NCBI GenBank assembly: GCA_000721375.1
Contig: JOGW01000011.1
Span: 62,001 to 126,000, forward strand
DNA: 64,000 nucleotides
Direction of reading: 5' to 3'
Source: Streptomyces sp. NRRL B-3428
Lineage (GTDB): Bacteria > Actinomycetota > Actinomycetes > Streptomycetales > Streptomycetaceae
Position numbers and translations under genes: made by a program. Shown in pieces: positions 34,975 to 44,388 of this stretch. Below the pieces are notes generated by a model. It was not told where the DNA came from, did not search any database, and was given only the letters and a program-made list of their open reading frames with translations. Positions within the stretch are counted from its first letter, which is position 1; every line of letters begins with the position of its first letter.

Positions 34975-37527
34975 ATGCCCGACACGCTCCCCACTCTTCT
35001 GCTCGTCGGCCATGGCATGGTCGGCCAGCGGTTCCTGGAGGCGCTCGTCGAGCGCGGTGTCACACGGGACCACCGGGTGGTCGTCCTGTGCGAGGAGCCC
35101 CGGCCCGCGTACGACCGCGTCCATCTGACCTCGTACTTCGAGGGCAAGGGCGCCGATGAACTCAGCCTGACGCCCGCCGACTTCATGCACCACAACGGCA
35201 TCGAGCTGCACCTCGGCTCGCCCGCCGAGCACATCGACCGCGAGACGAGGACCGTCACCGCGCGCGACGGCCGGACCTTCGCCTACGACACGTTGGTCCT
35301 CGCCACCGGCTCGTACCCCTTCGTCCCGCCCGTGCCGGGCAAGGACGCCGAGGGCTGCTTCGTCTACCGGACCATCGAGGACCTCGAAGCGATCGAGGCG
35401 TACGCGAAGAGCGCCCGAAGCGGCGCGGTCGTCGGCGGCGGGCTGCTCGGCCTCGAGGCGGCGGGCGCGCTCAAGAACCTCGGACTCGACACGCGGATCG
35501 TCGAGTTCGCACCGCGGCTGATGCCCGCGCAGGTCGACGACGGCGGTGGCGCGGCGCTCCTGCGGACCATCGAGCGGATGGGCCTGACCGTGCACACGGG
35601 GGCGGGGACGGAAGCGATCGTCACGGGCGAGGCGGGGCGAGTCAGCGGGATGCGGCTGACGGACGGCAGCGAACTGCCCACCGATCTCGTGGTGTTCAGC
35701 GCGGGCGTACGTCCGCGCGACCAGCTCGCCCGCGAGTGCGGTCTGGACGTCGGCGAGCGCGGCGGAATCAAGGTCGACGAGGAGTGCCGGACGAGCGACC
35801 CGGCCGTCTTCGCGATCGGCGAGTGCGCGCAGACGGTGGACGGGAAGGTCTACGGCCTGGTCGCGCCGGGCTATGCGATGGCCGAGGCGGCGGCGGACGC
35901 GGTCGCCGGGTTCCCGGGGTCGTTCACGGGTGCCGACATGTCGACGAAGCTGAAGCTGCTCGGTGTGGACGTGGCCTCGTTCGGTGATGCGCACGGCGTC
36001 AGCGAGGGCTGTCTCGACGTCGTCTACGCGGACTCGCGCTCCGGCACGTACAAGAAGCTGGTGATCGACCCGGACGGCAAGCTGCTCGGCGGCGTGCTGG
36101 TCGGAGATGCCGACGCGTACGGGATGCTGCGGCCGCTCACCGGGTCCGTACCTCCCGTATCCCCCGAGCAGTTGGTGCTTCCGGCGGGCGCGGGCGGCCC
36201 GGTGAAGCTGGGTCCGGACGCGCTGCCCGACGACGCGGTCGTCTGCTCCTGCCACAACGTCACCAAGGGCCAGATCTGCGCCTGCGGGACACTCCCCGAG
36301 GTCAAGCAGTGCACCAAGGCCGGTACGGGCTGTGGCAGTTGCGTCAAGACGATCCTGCAGCTGCTTCCGCAGTCCGGCGACAAGGGACTGTGCGGCTGCT
36401 TCGGTGTGACGCGCGCCGAGTTGTACGAGATCGTCAAGGTCAAGCGGATCACGTCGTACGCGCGGCTGCTCGACGAGCACGGACGGCCGGAGGCACGCGG
36501 CGGCGAGGGCTGTGAGATCTGCAAGCCGACCGTCGGCTCGATCATCGCCTCGCTCGCGCCCACGATCGGCGCGGACGGCTATGTGCTCGCCGGTGAGCAG
36601 GCCGCGCTCCAGGACACCAACGACCACTTCCTCGCCAACATGCAGCGCAACGGCTCGTACTCGATCGTGCCGCGTATCCCCGGTGGTGAGATCACCCCCG
36701 AGAAGCTGATCGTGATCGGCGAAGTGGCGCGCGACTACGGCCTCTATACGAAGATCACGGGCGGCCAGCGCATCGACCTCTTCGGCGCACGGGTCGACCA
36801 ACTCCCCGGCATCTGGGCGCGGTTGGTCGACGCCGGGTTCGAGTCCGGTCACGCCTACGGCAAGGCGCTGCGTACGGTGAAGTCCTGTGTCGGACAGACC
36901 TGGTGCCGTTACGGGGTGCAGGACTCGGTCCGGATGGCCATCGACCTGGAGCTGCGCTACCGGGGCCTGCGGGCACCCCACAAGCTGAAGTCGGCGGTCT
37001 CCGGCTGTGCCCGCGAGTGCGCCGAGGCCCAGTCCAAGGACTTCGGTGTGATCGCGACGGCCAGCGGCTGGAACCTGTACGTGGGCGGCAACGGCGGAAT
37101 GACCCCGCGCCACGCGGACCTGCTCGCCCAGGACCTCAGCGACACCGAACTGATCCGGCTGATCGACCGCTTCCTGATGTTCTACATCCGCACGGCCGAC
37201 CGCCTGGAGCGTACGGCGAGCTGGCTGGAGCGCCTCGAAGGCGGGCTCGACCACCTGCGGGACGTCATCGTCGAGGACTCGCTCGGGCTCTGCGACGAGC
37301 TGGAGTCCCTGATGGCGGCCCATGTCACGGGCTACCGCGACGAATGGGCCGAGACCCTCCAGGACCCCGAGCGCCTCTCCCGCTTCGTGTCCTTCGTGAA
37401 CGCGCCGGGCGCGCCCGACCCGACCGTGCAGTTCGTCGCGGAACGCGACCAGATGAAGCCGGACCTCGGCGCCCTGAAGCCGGGCACCCAGGTACTGATC
37501 CCCGAAGGAGCACTGACCGTCCGATGA
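34975..37527 (+). CDS. nirB: assimilatory nitrite reductase large subunit
   Basis: 850 residues. Flavin half with LLVGHGMVGQRFLEAL and GGGLLGLEAAGALKNLG; then two BFD-type [2Fe-2S] units (VCSCHNVTKGQICA with CGSCV, and CGCFGVTRAEL with CEICKP); then the siroheme/[4Fe-4S] reductase half with CVGQTWC near 638-644 and CAREC near 678-682, which give the C-x5-C...C-x3-C cluster ligands. It reduces nitrite to ammonium with NAD(P)H in the cytoplasm. The stop overlaps nirD (ATGA). The operon is probably under GlnR. Confidence 0.96.
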   Translation: MPDTLPTLLLVGHGMVGQRFLEALVERGVTRDHRVVVLCEEPRPAYDRVHLTSYFEGKGADELSLTPADFMHHNGIELHLGSPAEHIDRETRTVTARDGRTFAYDTLVLATGSYPFVPPVPGKDAEGCFVYRTIEDLEAIEAYAKSARSGAVVGGGLLGLEAAGALKNLGLDTRIVEFAPRLMPAQVDDGGGAALLRTIERMGLTVHTGAGTEAIVTGEAGRVSGMRLTDGSELPTDLVVFSAGVRPRDQLARECGLDVGERGGIKVDEECRTSDPAVFAIGECAQTVDGKVYGLVAPGYAMAEAAADAVAGFPGSFTGADMSTKLKLLGVDVASFGDAHGVSEGCLDVVYADSRSGTYKKLVIDPDGKLLGGVLVGDADAYGMLRPLTGSVPPVSPEQLVLPAGAGGPVKLGPDALPDDAVVCSCHNVTKGQICACGTLPEVKQCTKAGTGCGSCVKTILQLLPQSGDKGLCGCFGVTRAELYEIVKVKRITSYARLLDEHGRPEARGGEGCEICKPTVGSIIASLAPTIGADGYVLAGEQAALQDTNDHFLANMQRNGSYSIVPRIPGGEITPEKLIVIGEVARDYGLYTKITGGQRIDLFGARVDQLPGIWARLVDAGFESGHAYGKALRTVKSCVGQTWCRYGVQDSVRMAIDLELRYRGLRAPHKLKSAVSGCARECAEAQSKDFGVIATASGWNLYVGGNGGMTPRHADLLAQDLSDTELIRLIDRFLMFYIRTADRLERTASWLERLEGGLDHLRDVIVEDSLGLCDELESLMAAHVTGYRDEWAETLQDPERLSRFVSFVNAPGAPDPTVQFVAERDQMKPDLGALKPGTQVLIPEGALTVR

Positions 37528-37856
37528 ACCTCCAACTGAAGCTGGACGAAGGCTGGTTCACCGTCTGCCCGGCCGGCGCCGTACAGCCCGGCCGCGGCGT
37601 GGCCGCGCTGCTGCCCGACGGCCGGCACGCGGCGCTCTTCCTCGACCGGTCGGGGCGGGCGTACGCGATCGACAACCGCGATCCGTTCACGGGCGCGTCG
37701 GTGCTCTCGCGCGGACTGCTCGGCTCCGCCGAAGGCCGCGCGTTCGTGGCCTCCCCGCTCCTGAAGCAGCGCTTCGACCTGGAGTCGGGGCGCTGCCTGG
37801 ACGATGACGGGGTCACGGTGCGGGCGTACGAGGTGCGCGTAGGCCAGGGCCACTGA
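37524..37856 (+). CDS. nirD: nitrite reductase small subunit
   Basis: 110 residues with a Rieske-like beta fold (WFTVCPAGAVQPGRGVAAL, YAIDNRDPFTGASVLSRG). The CxH...CxxH cluster ligands of true Rieske proteins are absent, as in other NirD proteins. Start codon overlaps the nirB stop. It completes the NirBD complex. Its end is duplicated in the following intergenic region. Confidence 0.93.
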   Translation: MNLQLKLDEGWFTVCPAGAVQPGRGVAALLPDGRHAALFLDRSGRAYAIDNRDPFTGASVLSRGLLGSAEGRAFVASPLLKQRFDLESGRCLDDDGVTVRAYEVRVGQGH

Positions 37857-37896
37857 GAGGCCTAGGGCCCCCAAGGCCACTGAGAGGTCTTGGGCC
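37848..37896 (+). repeat. direct repeat duplicating the nirD stop-codon region
   Basis: GGCCACTGAGAGG plus nine bases occurs at 37848-37869 (containing the TGA of nirD) and again at 37875-37896 with 20 of 22 matches; a third, shorter copy follows at 37893. Confidence 0.75.
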
Positions 37897-37909
37897 ACCG
37901 AGAAGTTTT

Positions 37910-37940
37910 CTTGACCGTACGTTCCAGATAGGGCTAGTGT
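37910..37940 (+). promoter_or_regulatory. promoter and operator of the TetR gene
   Basis: -35 TTGACC (37911-37916), 18-bp spacer, -10 TAGTGT (37935-37940), with the ATG eight bases later, so the mRNA is nearly or fully leaderless. The operator CTTGACCGTACGTTCCAG (37910-37927) covers the -35 and matches the site before the MFS gene. Confidence 0.6.
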
Positions 37941-37947
37941 CTGCGTC

Positions 37948-38535
37948 ATGGCCCGCACCAAGGAGTTCGACCCCGACGCAGCACTGCACTCCGCCATGGA
38001 GCTGTTCTGGCGGCGTGGCTACGAGGCGACCTCGATGGCCGACCTCACCGCACATCTGGGGATCGGACGGGCCAGCCTGTACGCGACCTTCGGGAGCAAG
38101 CACGAGCTGTACCTGAAGGCCATGGACCGGTACGGAGAGGTCCACGACCCCGGCCTCGTCGAGGAGCTGTCCCAGCCGGGCCCCGCACTCCCGGCCGTAC
38201 GCTCCCTGGTGAGGCGATTCGCCGAGGAGTGCGCGGACGACGCGACCCGGCGGGCCGGCTGCTTGGTGACCAACACCGCGGCGGAGCTGGGCGCACACGA
38301 CGCGGATGCCGCCCGGCGGGTGGAGCGCGGCTGGGATCACATGGAGACTCCGCTGCACTCCGCGCTCGTCCGCGCCCAGGCGCAGGGCGAACTGGGCGCG
38401 GACAGCGACCCGTTGGCACTCGCCCGGATGCTGGTCGTCCTCATGCAGGGGCTGCGCGTCGTCGGCAAGGCGTCCAGCGATCCGCGGCGGGTGCATGATG
38501 CGGCCGAGCAGGCGCTGAGGCTGCTCGACCGCTGA
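37948..38535 (+). CDS. TetR-family transcriptional repressor
   Basis: 195 residues. The N-terminal helix-turn-helix reads FDPDAALHSAMELFWRRGYEATSMADL and LGIGRASLYATFGSKHELYLKAM, the TetR signature; the C-terminal ligand domain has RRAGCLVTNTAAELG, typical of the AcrR-like group that controls efflux pumps and oxidoreductases. Matching operators lie before this gene and before the downstream MFS gene, so it probably represses itself and the MFS-SDR unit. Confidence 0.9.
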   Translation: MARTKEFDPDAALHSAMELFWRRGYEATSMADLTAHLGIGRASLYATFGSKHELYLKAMDRYGEVHDPGLVEELSQPGPALPAVRSLVRRFAEECADDATRRAGCLVTNTAAELGAHDADAARRVERGWDHMETPLHSALVRAQAQGELGADSDPLALARMLVVLMQGLRVVGKASSDPRRVHDAAEQALRLLDR

Positions 38536-38586
38536 CCCCGCAAGCTCAGGGGCGCCACGACGGCGCCCCTTCTTCGGGCCCCAATA

Positions 38587-38604
38587 CTGAACCGATCGGT
38601 CAAG
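38587..38604 (-). promoter_or_regulatory. operator upstream of the MFS-SDR unit
   Basis: Minus strand CTTGACCGATCGGTTCAG agrees in 14 of 18 positions with the site before the TetR gene and has a near-perfect palindromic core ACCGATCGGT. It lies 15 bp before the MFS start. Confidence 0.65.
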
Positions 38605-38618
38605 AAAGAGGGGGAGTC

Positions 38619-40061
38619 ATGACCGCGCCCAGCACCATCAGCGGACCGAAGGTGGCCGCTGTACCCGAATCGGCCCCTGGGCCGAAGACCGCGCCACCCC
38701 GCTCCACAGCGGCAGCCTTCGCCCTGCTCGGCGCGATCCAGATCTCGCTGATCTTCACGTACGCCTCGCTCGCCGTCCCCCTCCCCCGCATCGGCCGTGA
38801 ATTCGGCCTGGTGCACGCCGACTTGATCCTGTTGAGCGCCGCATACGGCCTGAGCTTCGCGGGCCTGCTGCTCTTCGGCGGACGGCTCGCCGACCGGTAC
38901 GGCGGTCGCGCCGTGCTGACGGCCGGACTGCTGGTGTTCGGCGCGGCCTCCGCGCTCGCGCCCCTCTCCCCCACCTACGGCGCCCTGCTCGGCGCCCGGT
39001 TCGGGCAGGGCGTCGGTGCCGCGCTCGTCGCACCGGCGGCGATGACCGTACTGCGGACGGTGTTCCCCCAACCCGTCGCCTACGCACGGGCGATGGCCAC
39101 CTGGGGCGGACTCTCGATGATCGGCGCGACGGCGGGCAATCTGCTCGCGGGCGCCCTCTCCGCACTCACGTCCTGGCGAGTGCCGTTCCTGATCCCGCTC
39201 GCCGTGGCGGCCCTCGGCATCGCGCTGGGACCGCGGGTGCTGCCCGCGAACGGGAACGCCTGCAGGAGCGAGATCGGGAACGCCAACGGGGCGCGCACCG
39301 AGCGCCGTTCCCTCGACCTGCCCGGCGCACTGCTCTCCACGGCCGGGATCACCCTCGCCAGTTACGGCCTGGTCGTCACGGACGTGCACGGCTGGATCTC
39401 GTACGGGGTGCTCGTCCCGCTGCTCGCCGGGCTCGCGCTGACCGCGGGCTTCCTGGTCCTTGAGCGCCGCAGCCCGGACCCGCTGCTGCCGCCGCGCTTC
39501 CTGCTCGACGGCCGCCGTGCGCTCGGGCTCGCCGCGGTCGGAGTGACGGCGGCCGGTACAGCGACGATCTTCGTGCTCGTCTCGCTCCATCTGCAGCAGG
39601 GCCGCGGCTGGTCGGCGCTCGCGACCTCGGCCGCCTTCGTACCGTTCGCCGCCGTCCTGCTCACCGCCGGGCGGCTCGCGGGTCCGCTGATCGCCCGGTT
39701 CGGCGCGGGCGCCGTGACGGCGGGCGGGCTCGGCGTCGGTGCGGCCGGACTCGTGGTGCTCGCGCTCGTCGGCTTCGATCCGCGGATCCCGTACGCCGTC
39801 GGCATGCTGCCCGGCCTGTTGCTGCTGCCCGTCGGCGCCGCGGCCTCCTTCGCGGGGGCCGCGATCCTCGCCACCGACCGGGTGCCCGCGCACCAGGCGG
39901 GCCTCGCGGGCGGACTGCTCAACACCGCGATGGAGCTGGGCCCGACGGTCCTGCTCGCCGCGGCCCTTTCCCTCGGCGGCGTCACGGGCCCGGTCCTGGC
40001 GCTCGGCACGGCGTTCACCGCCCTCGCATTCGTCAACTCACGCCTCACGCATACGCGTTGA
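38619..40061 (+). CDS. MFS transporter, drug-efflux type
   Basis: 480 residues, about 14 membrane segments. The loop-2/3 motif LLFGGRLADRYGGRAVL (G-x-L-a-D-r-x-G-r-k) is clear, and LGARFGQGVGAALVAPAAM follows. This is the DHA2-like EmrB/QacA group of proton-driven exporters. Ribosome-binding site GGGGGAG. It is followed by an SDR gene after 50 bp on the same strand, likely one transcript controlled by the TetR protein; the pump may export the compound that the SDR modifies. Confidence 0.9.
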   Translation: MTAPSTISGPKVAAVPESAPGPKTAPPRSTAAAFALLGAIQISLIFTYASLAVPLPRIGREFGLVHADLILLSAAYGLSFAGLLLFGGRLADRYGGRAVLTAGLLVFGAASALAPLSPTYGALLGARFGQGVGAALVAPAAMTVLRTVFPQPVAYARAMATWGGLSMIGATAGNLLAGALSALTSWRVPFLIPLAVAALGIALGPRVLPANGNACRSEIGNANGARTERRSLDLPGALLSTAGITLASYGLVVTDVHGWISYGVLVPLLAGLALTAGFLVLERRSPDPLLPPRFLLDGRRALGLAAVGVTAAGTATIFVLVSLHLQQGRGWSALATSAAFVPFAAVLLTAGRLAGPLIARFGAGAVTAGGLGVGAAGLVVLALVGFDPRIPYAVGMLPGLLLLPVGAAASFAGAAILATDRVPAHQAGLAGGLLNTAMELGPTVLLAAALSLGGVTGPVLALGTAFTALAFVNSRLTHTR

Positions 40062-40111
40062 GCTCAGCTTCCTCTCGTACGACCGACACCAAGCACTCCC
40101 AAGGAGCTCCC

Positions 40112-40882
40112 ATGTCCGCACGTACCCGCTTCACCGGCAAGTCCGTCCTCGTCACCGGCGCCGGCTCCGGAATCGGCCGCGCCGTCGCACTCGCCTTCGC
40201 CGCCGAAGGCGCGCGGATCGTCGTCGCCGGGCGCAGCCGGGCTCCGCTGGACGAGACCGTCGCGCTGATCGAGGCGGCGGGCGGCACGGCGGTCGCCGTG
40301 ACCGCCGATGTCAGCAAGGCCGAGGAGGTCAAGGCCCTGGTCCGCACGGCGGTCGACCGCCACGGCTCGCTCGACGTGGCCGTGAACAACGCCGGTGTCT
40401 TCCTCGGCGGCGGCCCGGTGGCCGAACTCTCCGAGGCCGACTGGCGCACGCTGCTCGACATCAACGTCACCGGAGTACTGCTCGCGCTGCAGGCCGAGAT
40501 CGCCGCGATGCGCGGCCAGGAGGGCGGCGGCGCGATCGTGAACATCGCCTCCAACTTCGGCGCCCATCTCCGGCTCCCGGGCGTCGCGGGCTACTTGACG
40601 ACGAAGGCCGCCGTCTCGGCGCTCAGCCGCGCCGCCGCGCTCGACCACATCGCGGACGGCGTACGGATCAACGCGGTCAGCCCCGGCGCCACCGACACCA
40701 CGATGTCGCTGCTTCCGGGCGAGACCGAAGCCGACCGCGCGGTCCGTATGAAGGCCTCGAACCCGCTCGGCCGGGTGTCGAGCACCGAGGAGGTCGCGGC
40801 GGCCGTGCTGTATCTGGCCTCCGAGGACGCGGGGTCCGTGGTGGGCACGGATCTGGTGATCGACGGCGGTGCGGCGGCCTGA
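40112..40882 (+). CDS. SDR-family oxidoreductase
   Basis: 256 residues, classical SDR: TGAGSGIGRAVALAFA for NAD(P), LDVAVNNAGVF, IVNIASNFG with the catalytic serine, YLTTKAA with Tyr and Lys, AVSPGATDTTM and VGTDLVIDGGAA. ATG 40112 is preferred because AAGGAG precedes it; an upstream in-frame start would overlap the MFS gene. Substrate unknown. Confidence 0.9.
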   Translation: MSARTRFTGKSVLVTGAGSGIGRAVALAFAAEGARIVVAGRSRAPLDETVALIEAAGGTAVAVTADVSKAEEVKALVRTAVDRHGSLDVAVNNAGVFLGGGPVAELSEADWRTLLDINVTGVLLALQAEIAAMRGQEGGGAIVNIASNFGAHLRLPGVAGYLTTKAAVSALSRAAALDHIADGVRINAVSPGATDTTMSLLPGETEADRAVRMKASNPLGRVSSTEEVAAAVLYLASEDAGSVVGTDLVIDGGAAA

Positions 40883-40902
40883 GTCCCGCTCCGCACGGCA
40901 TC

Positions 40903-40932
40903 GGCCGGGCTTACCGACTGGTAAGCCCGGCC
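40903..40932 (+). terminator. 13-bp hairpin after the SDR gene
   Basis: Perfect arms 40903-40915 and 40920-40932 with loop GACT, 20 bp after the SDR stop codon. No U tract. It separates the MFS-SDR unit from the next SDR gene. Confidence 0.7.
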
Positions 40933-40977
40933 GTACGCTGACGGTCAACCGAAGCGAACCCCTCCGGAAGGACCGTC

Positions 40978-41898
40978 ATGACCGCCTGGACCGCGCGCGA
41001 CATCCCCGACCAGAGCGGCCGCACCGCGGTCGTCACCGGAGCCAACAGCGGTATCGGCCTCGCGGCCGCCCGTGAGCTGGCCCGGCGGGGTGCCCGTGTG
41101 CTGCTCGCCTGCCGCAGCGAGGCCCGCGGCAAGGAGGCCGAGGCACGTATCGCGGCCGAAGTCCCCGGTGCGGACGTGGAGTTCAGGGCTCTCGACCTGG
41201 CGGATCTTCAGTCGGTACGGGACTTCGCGGCCGCCTTCACCGGCGAGCGGCTCGCTCTGCTGATCAACAACGCGGGCGTCATGGCGCTCCCGTACGGGAA
41301 GACGGCCGACGGCTTCGAGACTCAGTTCGGCGTCAACCACCTCGGGCACTTCGCGCTCACCGGCCTGCTGCTTCCGAAGCTGCTCACGACGCCCGGCGCA
41401 CGGATCGTGACCGTGTCGAGCGGGATGCACTTCGTCTCGAACATCGACATCGGTGATCTCAACTCCGAGAAGAAGTACCGGCGTTGGGTCGCCTACGGCC
41501 GCTCGAAGACCGCGAACCTGCTCTTCACGCACGAGCTGGCGCGCCGTCTCGTATCGGCCAGCTCCGAGGTGGTCGCGGCGGCCGCGCATCCCGGGTTCGC
41601 GCGCACGAATCTGCAGACGGCGGGCGCGCGCATGGAGGGCCGGCGCGCGGCGGAACGTATCGCCGAGGTGAGTACGCGGATCATCGCCCAGTCCGCCGAG
41701 GCCGGAGCGCTGCCGACGCTGTACGCGGCGACGGCGCCGGGGGTGCGGCCCGACTCCTTCACCGGGCCGCGGCTGCAGGGGTGGCGCGGTGCGCCGGTGA
41801 AGTCCGTACGGGCGCGGTGGACGCTGAACGACGCGGCGGGTGAGCGGCTGTGGGCTGCCTCGGAGCAGCTGACCGGCGTGACGTACGCCGTGAAGTAG
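40978..41898 (+). CDS. SDR-family oxidoreductase, retinol-dehydrogenase-like
   Basis: 306 residues. TGANSGIGLAAARELARRG, LLINNAGVMALP, FGVNHLGHFALTGLLLP, IVTVSSGMHF and YGRSKTANLLFTHEL give the full SDR set with Ser, Tyr and Lys. The longer C terminus matches the RDH/WWOX-like group used by actinobacteria on lipophilic alcohols or ketones. GGAAGG ribosome-binding site. It follows a terminator hairpin, so it is probably transcribed alone. Confidence 0.9.
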   Translation: MTAWTARDIPDQSGRTAVVTGANSGIGLAAARELARRGARVLLACRSEARGKEAEARIAAEVPGADVEFRALDLADLQSVRDFAAAFTGERLALLINNAGVMALPYGKTADGFETQFGVNHLGHFALTGLLLPKLLTTPGARIVTVSSGMHFVSNIDIGDLNSEKKYRRWVAYGRSKTANLLFTHELARRLVSASSEVVAAAAHPGFARTNLQTAGARMEGRRAAERIAEVSTRIIAQSAEAGALPTLYAATAPGVRPDSFTGPRLQGWRGAPVKSVRARWTLNDAAGERLWAASEQLTGVTYAVK

Positions 41899-41906
41899 CC
41901 GGTCCC

Positions 41907-42368
41907 TCAGGCGGCGCGCAGCTCGACCGCGGCCAGCGGGATGAACCCGGGGCCCTCACCGGAGGTGTCGGCCGTGCCGCCCGACAGGCGCTTGAGCAGG
42001 GCGAGGGCGATCCTCTCGCCCTGCGCCTTGGCGCGCTCCGCGTTCGGCCCCGCGTGCAGTCCGTCGACGGTGGCGTGCCACAACTGCACCCAGCGCCCGA
42101 AGTGCTCGGCGGTCATCGGCTCGACCGAGTGCAGGGCGGCGTGCGGGGTGAAGGCGTTGCGCTGGTACTCGGCACTGCGGAAGAGCGCGCGCTCCCAGAA
42201 GTCGGTGATCCGGGGCATGTGGACGTCCAGGCTGGTCCCGGCGATCTCCGTGAAGAAGGGTCCGATGAGCTGGTCCTCGAAGGCGGCGGTGTAGAAGCGG
42301 CGCAGGATGACGTCGAGATCGTCACGGCCGGCGATGTCGGCGCGGCTCGGAGGGTGCACGGAGTCCAT
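41907..42368 (-). CDS. group III truncated hemoglobin
   Basis: 153 residues. LDVILRRFYTAAFEDQLIGPFFTEI and MPRITDFWERALF belong to the 2-on-2 globin fold, with the proximal histidine probably in TAEHFGRWVQLWHATVD. Group III is inferred from the F..FW pattern and lack of the glycine motifs of group I. Such globins bind O2 or NO; the nitrite reductase operon 4 kb away makes NO handling a reasonable guess. Start ATG 42368; a few bases from the convergent SDR. Confidence 0.85.
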   Translation of the reverse strand: MDSVHPPSRADIAGRDDLDVILRRFYTAAFEDQLIGPFFTEIAGTSLDVHMPRITDFWERALFRSAEYQRNAFTPHAALHSVEPMTAEHFGRWVQLWHATVDGLHAGPNAERAKAQGERIALALLKRLSGGTADTSGEGPGFIPLAAVELRAA

Positions 42369-42449
42369 CTGTCCACGGTCCGCCCGTGGGGCGGCTCGCC
42401 CCAGGGCCGGAGGTCCCTGCGCCGCCGGGCGGAGGTCCCGCGGAGAGCC

Positions 42450-43037
42450 TCACACGCCGGCGGGGCCACTTTCGAGCACCCGCTTCAGCTCCCCCAGCCT
42501 CTCCCGCCAGAACTCCTTGTAGGCCGCCACCGCATCCGCGTCCTCCAGCTTGTGGTGGCCGAGGCCGACCTGGGTCTTCGACGGTCCCTTCACCGTCAGG
42601 AAGACGGAGATACGGCTCGTGCCGCCGTCCCAGTCCGCCGTGAGGGACTTGCCCTCCCGGTGTGTACGGAGGGACAGATCCGCGTCCGGGAGCCACTGCC
42701 GCCGGACCGTCTCGTCCACGAAGGCCTCCGTGATCCGCGCCGCCGCGACGTCCACCGTCCTGCTCGCCGACGCCTCCCACGTGCCGTTGCAGGACTGGCC
42801 CACTTCGCGCAGTCCGCGCTCCTGCTCGTACCCGACCGTGATCGACTGGGCGTGCCAGCCGTTCACCCCGTGCTCCTCGCGCAGATGGCGGGCGATCTCG
42901 GTGTGGCCGCGCCGCTGTGCGCCCCACTTGTCGAGTACGGCGAACCAGCCGATCCAGTCCTTGCCGGTGGACTCGCTCAGCACAGCCGCCGAGAGCTTCT
43001 CCGTGATCTTCTTCCCGGCGCTCTTCCCACTGCCCAT
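42450..43037 (-). CDS. DUF4287 plus START-like domain protein
   Basis: 195 residues. The first 75 (TGKDWIGWFAVLDKWGAQRRGHTEIARHL broken at DK, and VNGWHAQSITVGYEQERGLR) match DUF4287; the remainder (FVDETVRRQWLPDADLSLR, WDGGTSRISVFLTVKG) looks like an SRPBCC/AHSA1 beta-grasp domain. Function unknown; related proteins occur singly in actinobacteria. It may share a transcript with the hemoglobin gene 80 bp downstream. Confidence 0.8.
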   Translation of the reverse strand: MGSGKSAGKKITEKLSAAVLSESTGKDWIGWFAVLDKWGAQRRGHTEIARHLREEHGVNGWHAQSITVGYEQERGLREVGQSCNGTWEASASRTVDVAAARITEAFVDETVRRQWLPDADLSLRTHREGKSLTADWDGGTSRISVFLTVKGPSKTQVGLGHHKLEDADAVAAYKEFWRERLGELKRVLESGPAGV

Positions 43038-43236
43038 GATCCGACCGTAGGCGCAGCCTCAACCCCCGGCAAACGCCCCGGCACCCCCCGCACCGCCCGA
43101 ACCCCGAGACGTAACGTCGATGACGGCGCTTGTCCATGTACAGACAACCCACCGCCCGTAAGTTCCCCAGACGCGCGACCCCGTGACCGCCTCGGGCCAC
43201 GGGGCACTCAGCACGTCATCCCCCCAGGAGAGATAC

Positions 43237-44388
43237 GTGGAACGTCGGACCTTCCTGCGCGGCGCGGTCATCGGCAGCTCGGCGGCCGCCTTCGGCGGCA
43301 CGCTGTGGCGCGGCGCCGCCTTCGCGAACCCCGCACAGCCCGGCACGAGCCCCTACGGCGCCCTCGGCTCGGCGGACGCCAACGGCATCCAGCTGCCCGC
43401 GGGTTTCACCAGCCGGGTGATCGCCCGGTCCGGACAGAAAGTCGGCTCCACCTCGTACACCTGGCACAACGCCCCTGACGGCGGCGCCTGTTACGCCGAC
43501 GGCACGGGCTGGATCTACGTCTCCAACTCGGAGATCAACCCGAGCGGCGGGGCCGGCGCGGTCAAGTTCTCCTCGACCGGCGCGATCACCGGCTCGTACC
43601 GGATCCTCTCCGGCACACGGCAGAACTGCGCCGGCGGCAAGACGCCGTGGAACACCTGGCTGTCCTGCGAGGAGGTCGACCGAGGGTACGTCTACGAGAC
43701 GGACCCGTGGGGCGTGCAGGCCGCCGTACGGCGTGACGTGATGGGGCGGTTCAAGCACGAGGCAGCCGCCGCCGACCCCGTACGCAAGACGATCTATCTC
43801 ACGGAAGACACCACCGACGGGTGCTTCTACCGCTTCACGCCCACCACTTGGGGCGATCTGTCGGCGGGGAAGCTGGAGGTCGCGAAGATGGGCTCGGGCA
43901 CGAGCGGCACGGTCACCTGGGCGCAGGTGCCCGACCCGAGCGGCGCCACCGCCACCCGCAACCAGGTCTCCGGCGCCAAGCGCTTCAACGGCGGCGAGGG
44001 CTGCTACTACGCGGACGACACCTGCTGGTTCACGACCAAGGGCGACAACCGTGTCTGGCAGTACGACGCGGCGGCCTCGACGCTCGAACTCGCCTATGAC
44101 GACTCGCTGGTGAGCGGCCCGCCGCTGACCGGTGTCGACAACATCACGGGCACCTCGTCCGGCGATCTGTTCATCGCCGAGGACGGCGGCAACATGGAGA
44201 TCTGCATGATCACGCCGGCCGAGATCGTGGCGCCGTTCCTGCGGATCACCGGTCAGTCCGGCTCGGAGATCACCGGACCGGCGTTCTCGCCCGACGGCAA
44301 GCGGCTGTATTTCTCCAGCCAGCGCGGCACGAGCGGTTCCTCCTCGGGCGGTATCACCTACGAGGTGACGGGTCCTTTCCGGGCCTGA
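43237..44388 (+). CDS. Tat-exported PhoX-like phosphatase (DUF839)
   Basis: 383 residues. MERRTFLRGAVIGSSAAAFGG is a twin-arginine signal (RRTFLRG) with cleavage near AFA-N. The mature beta-propeller has NTWLSCEEVDRGYVYE, GRFKHEAAAADPVRKTIYLTED and RFNGGEGCYYAD, motifs of the PhoX family of Ca/Fe-dependent alkaline phosphatases. It is shorter than classical PhoX and may be a related secreted hydrolase. GTG start after AGGAGAG. No Pho box was recognised upstream. Its last 31 bp overlap the convergent regulator gene. Confidence 0.82.
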   Translation: MERRTFLRGAVIGSSAAAFGGTLWRGAAFANPAQPGTSPYGALGSADANGIQLPAGFTSRVIARSGQKVGSTSYTWHNAPDGGACYADGTGWIYVSNSEINPSGGAGAVKFSSTGAITGSYRILSGTRQNCAGGKTPWNTWLSCEEVDRGYVYETDPWGVQAAVRRDVMGRFKHEAAAADPVRKTIYLTEDTTDGCFYRFTPTTWGDLSAGKLEVAKMGSGTSGTVTWAQVPDPSGATATRNQVSGAKRFNGGEGCYYADDTCWFTTKGDNRVWQYDAAASTLELAYDDSLVSGPPLTGVDNITGTSSGDLFIAEDGGNMEICMITPAEIVAPFLRITGQSGSEITGPAFSPDGKRLYFSSQRGTSGSSSGGITYEVTGPFRA

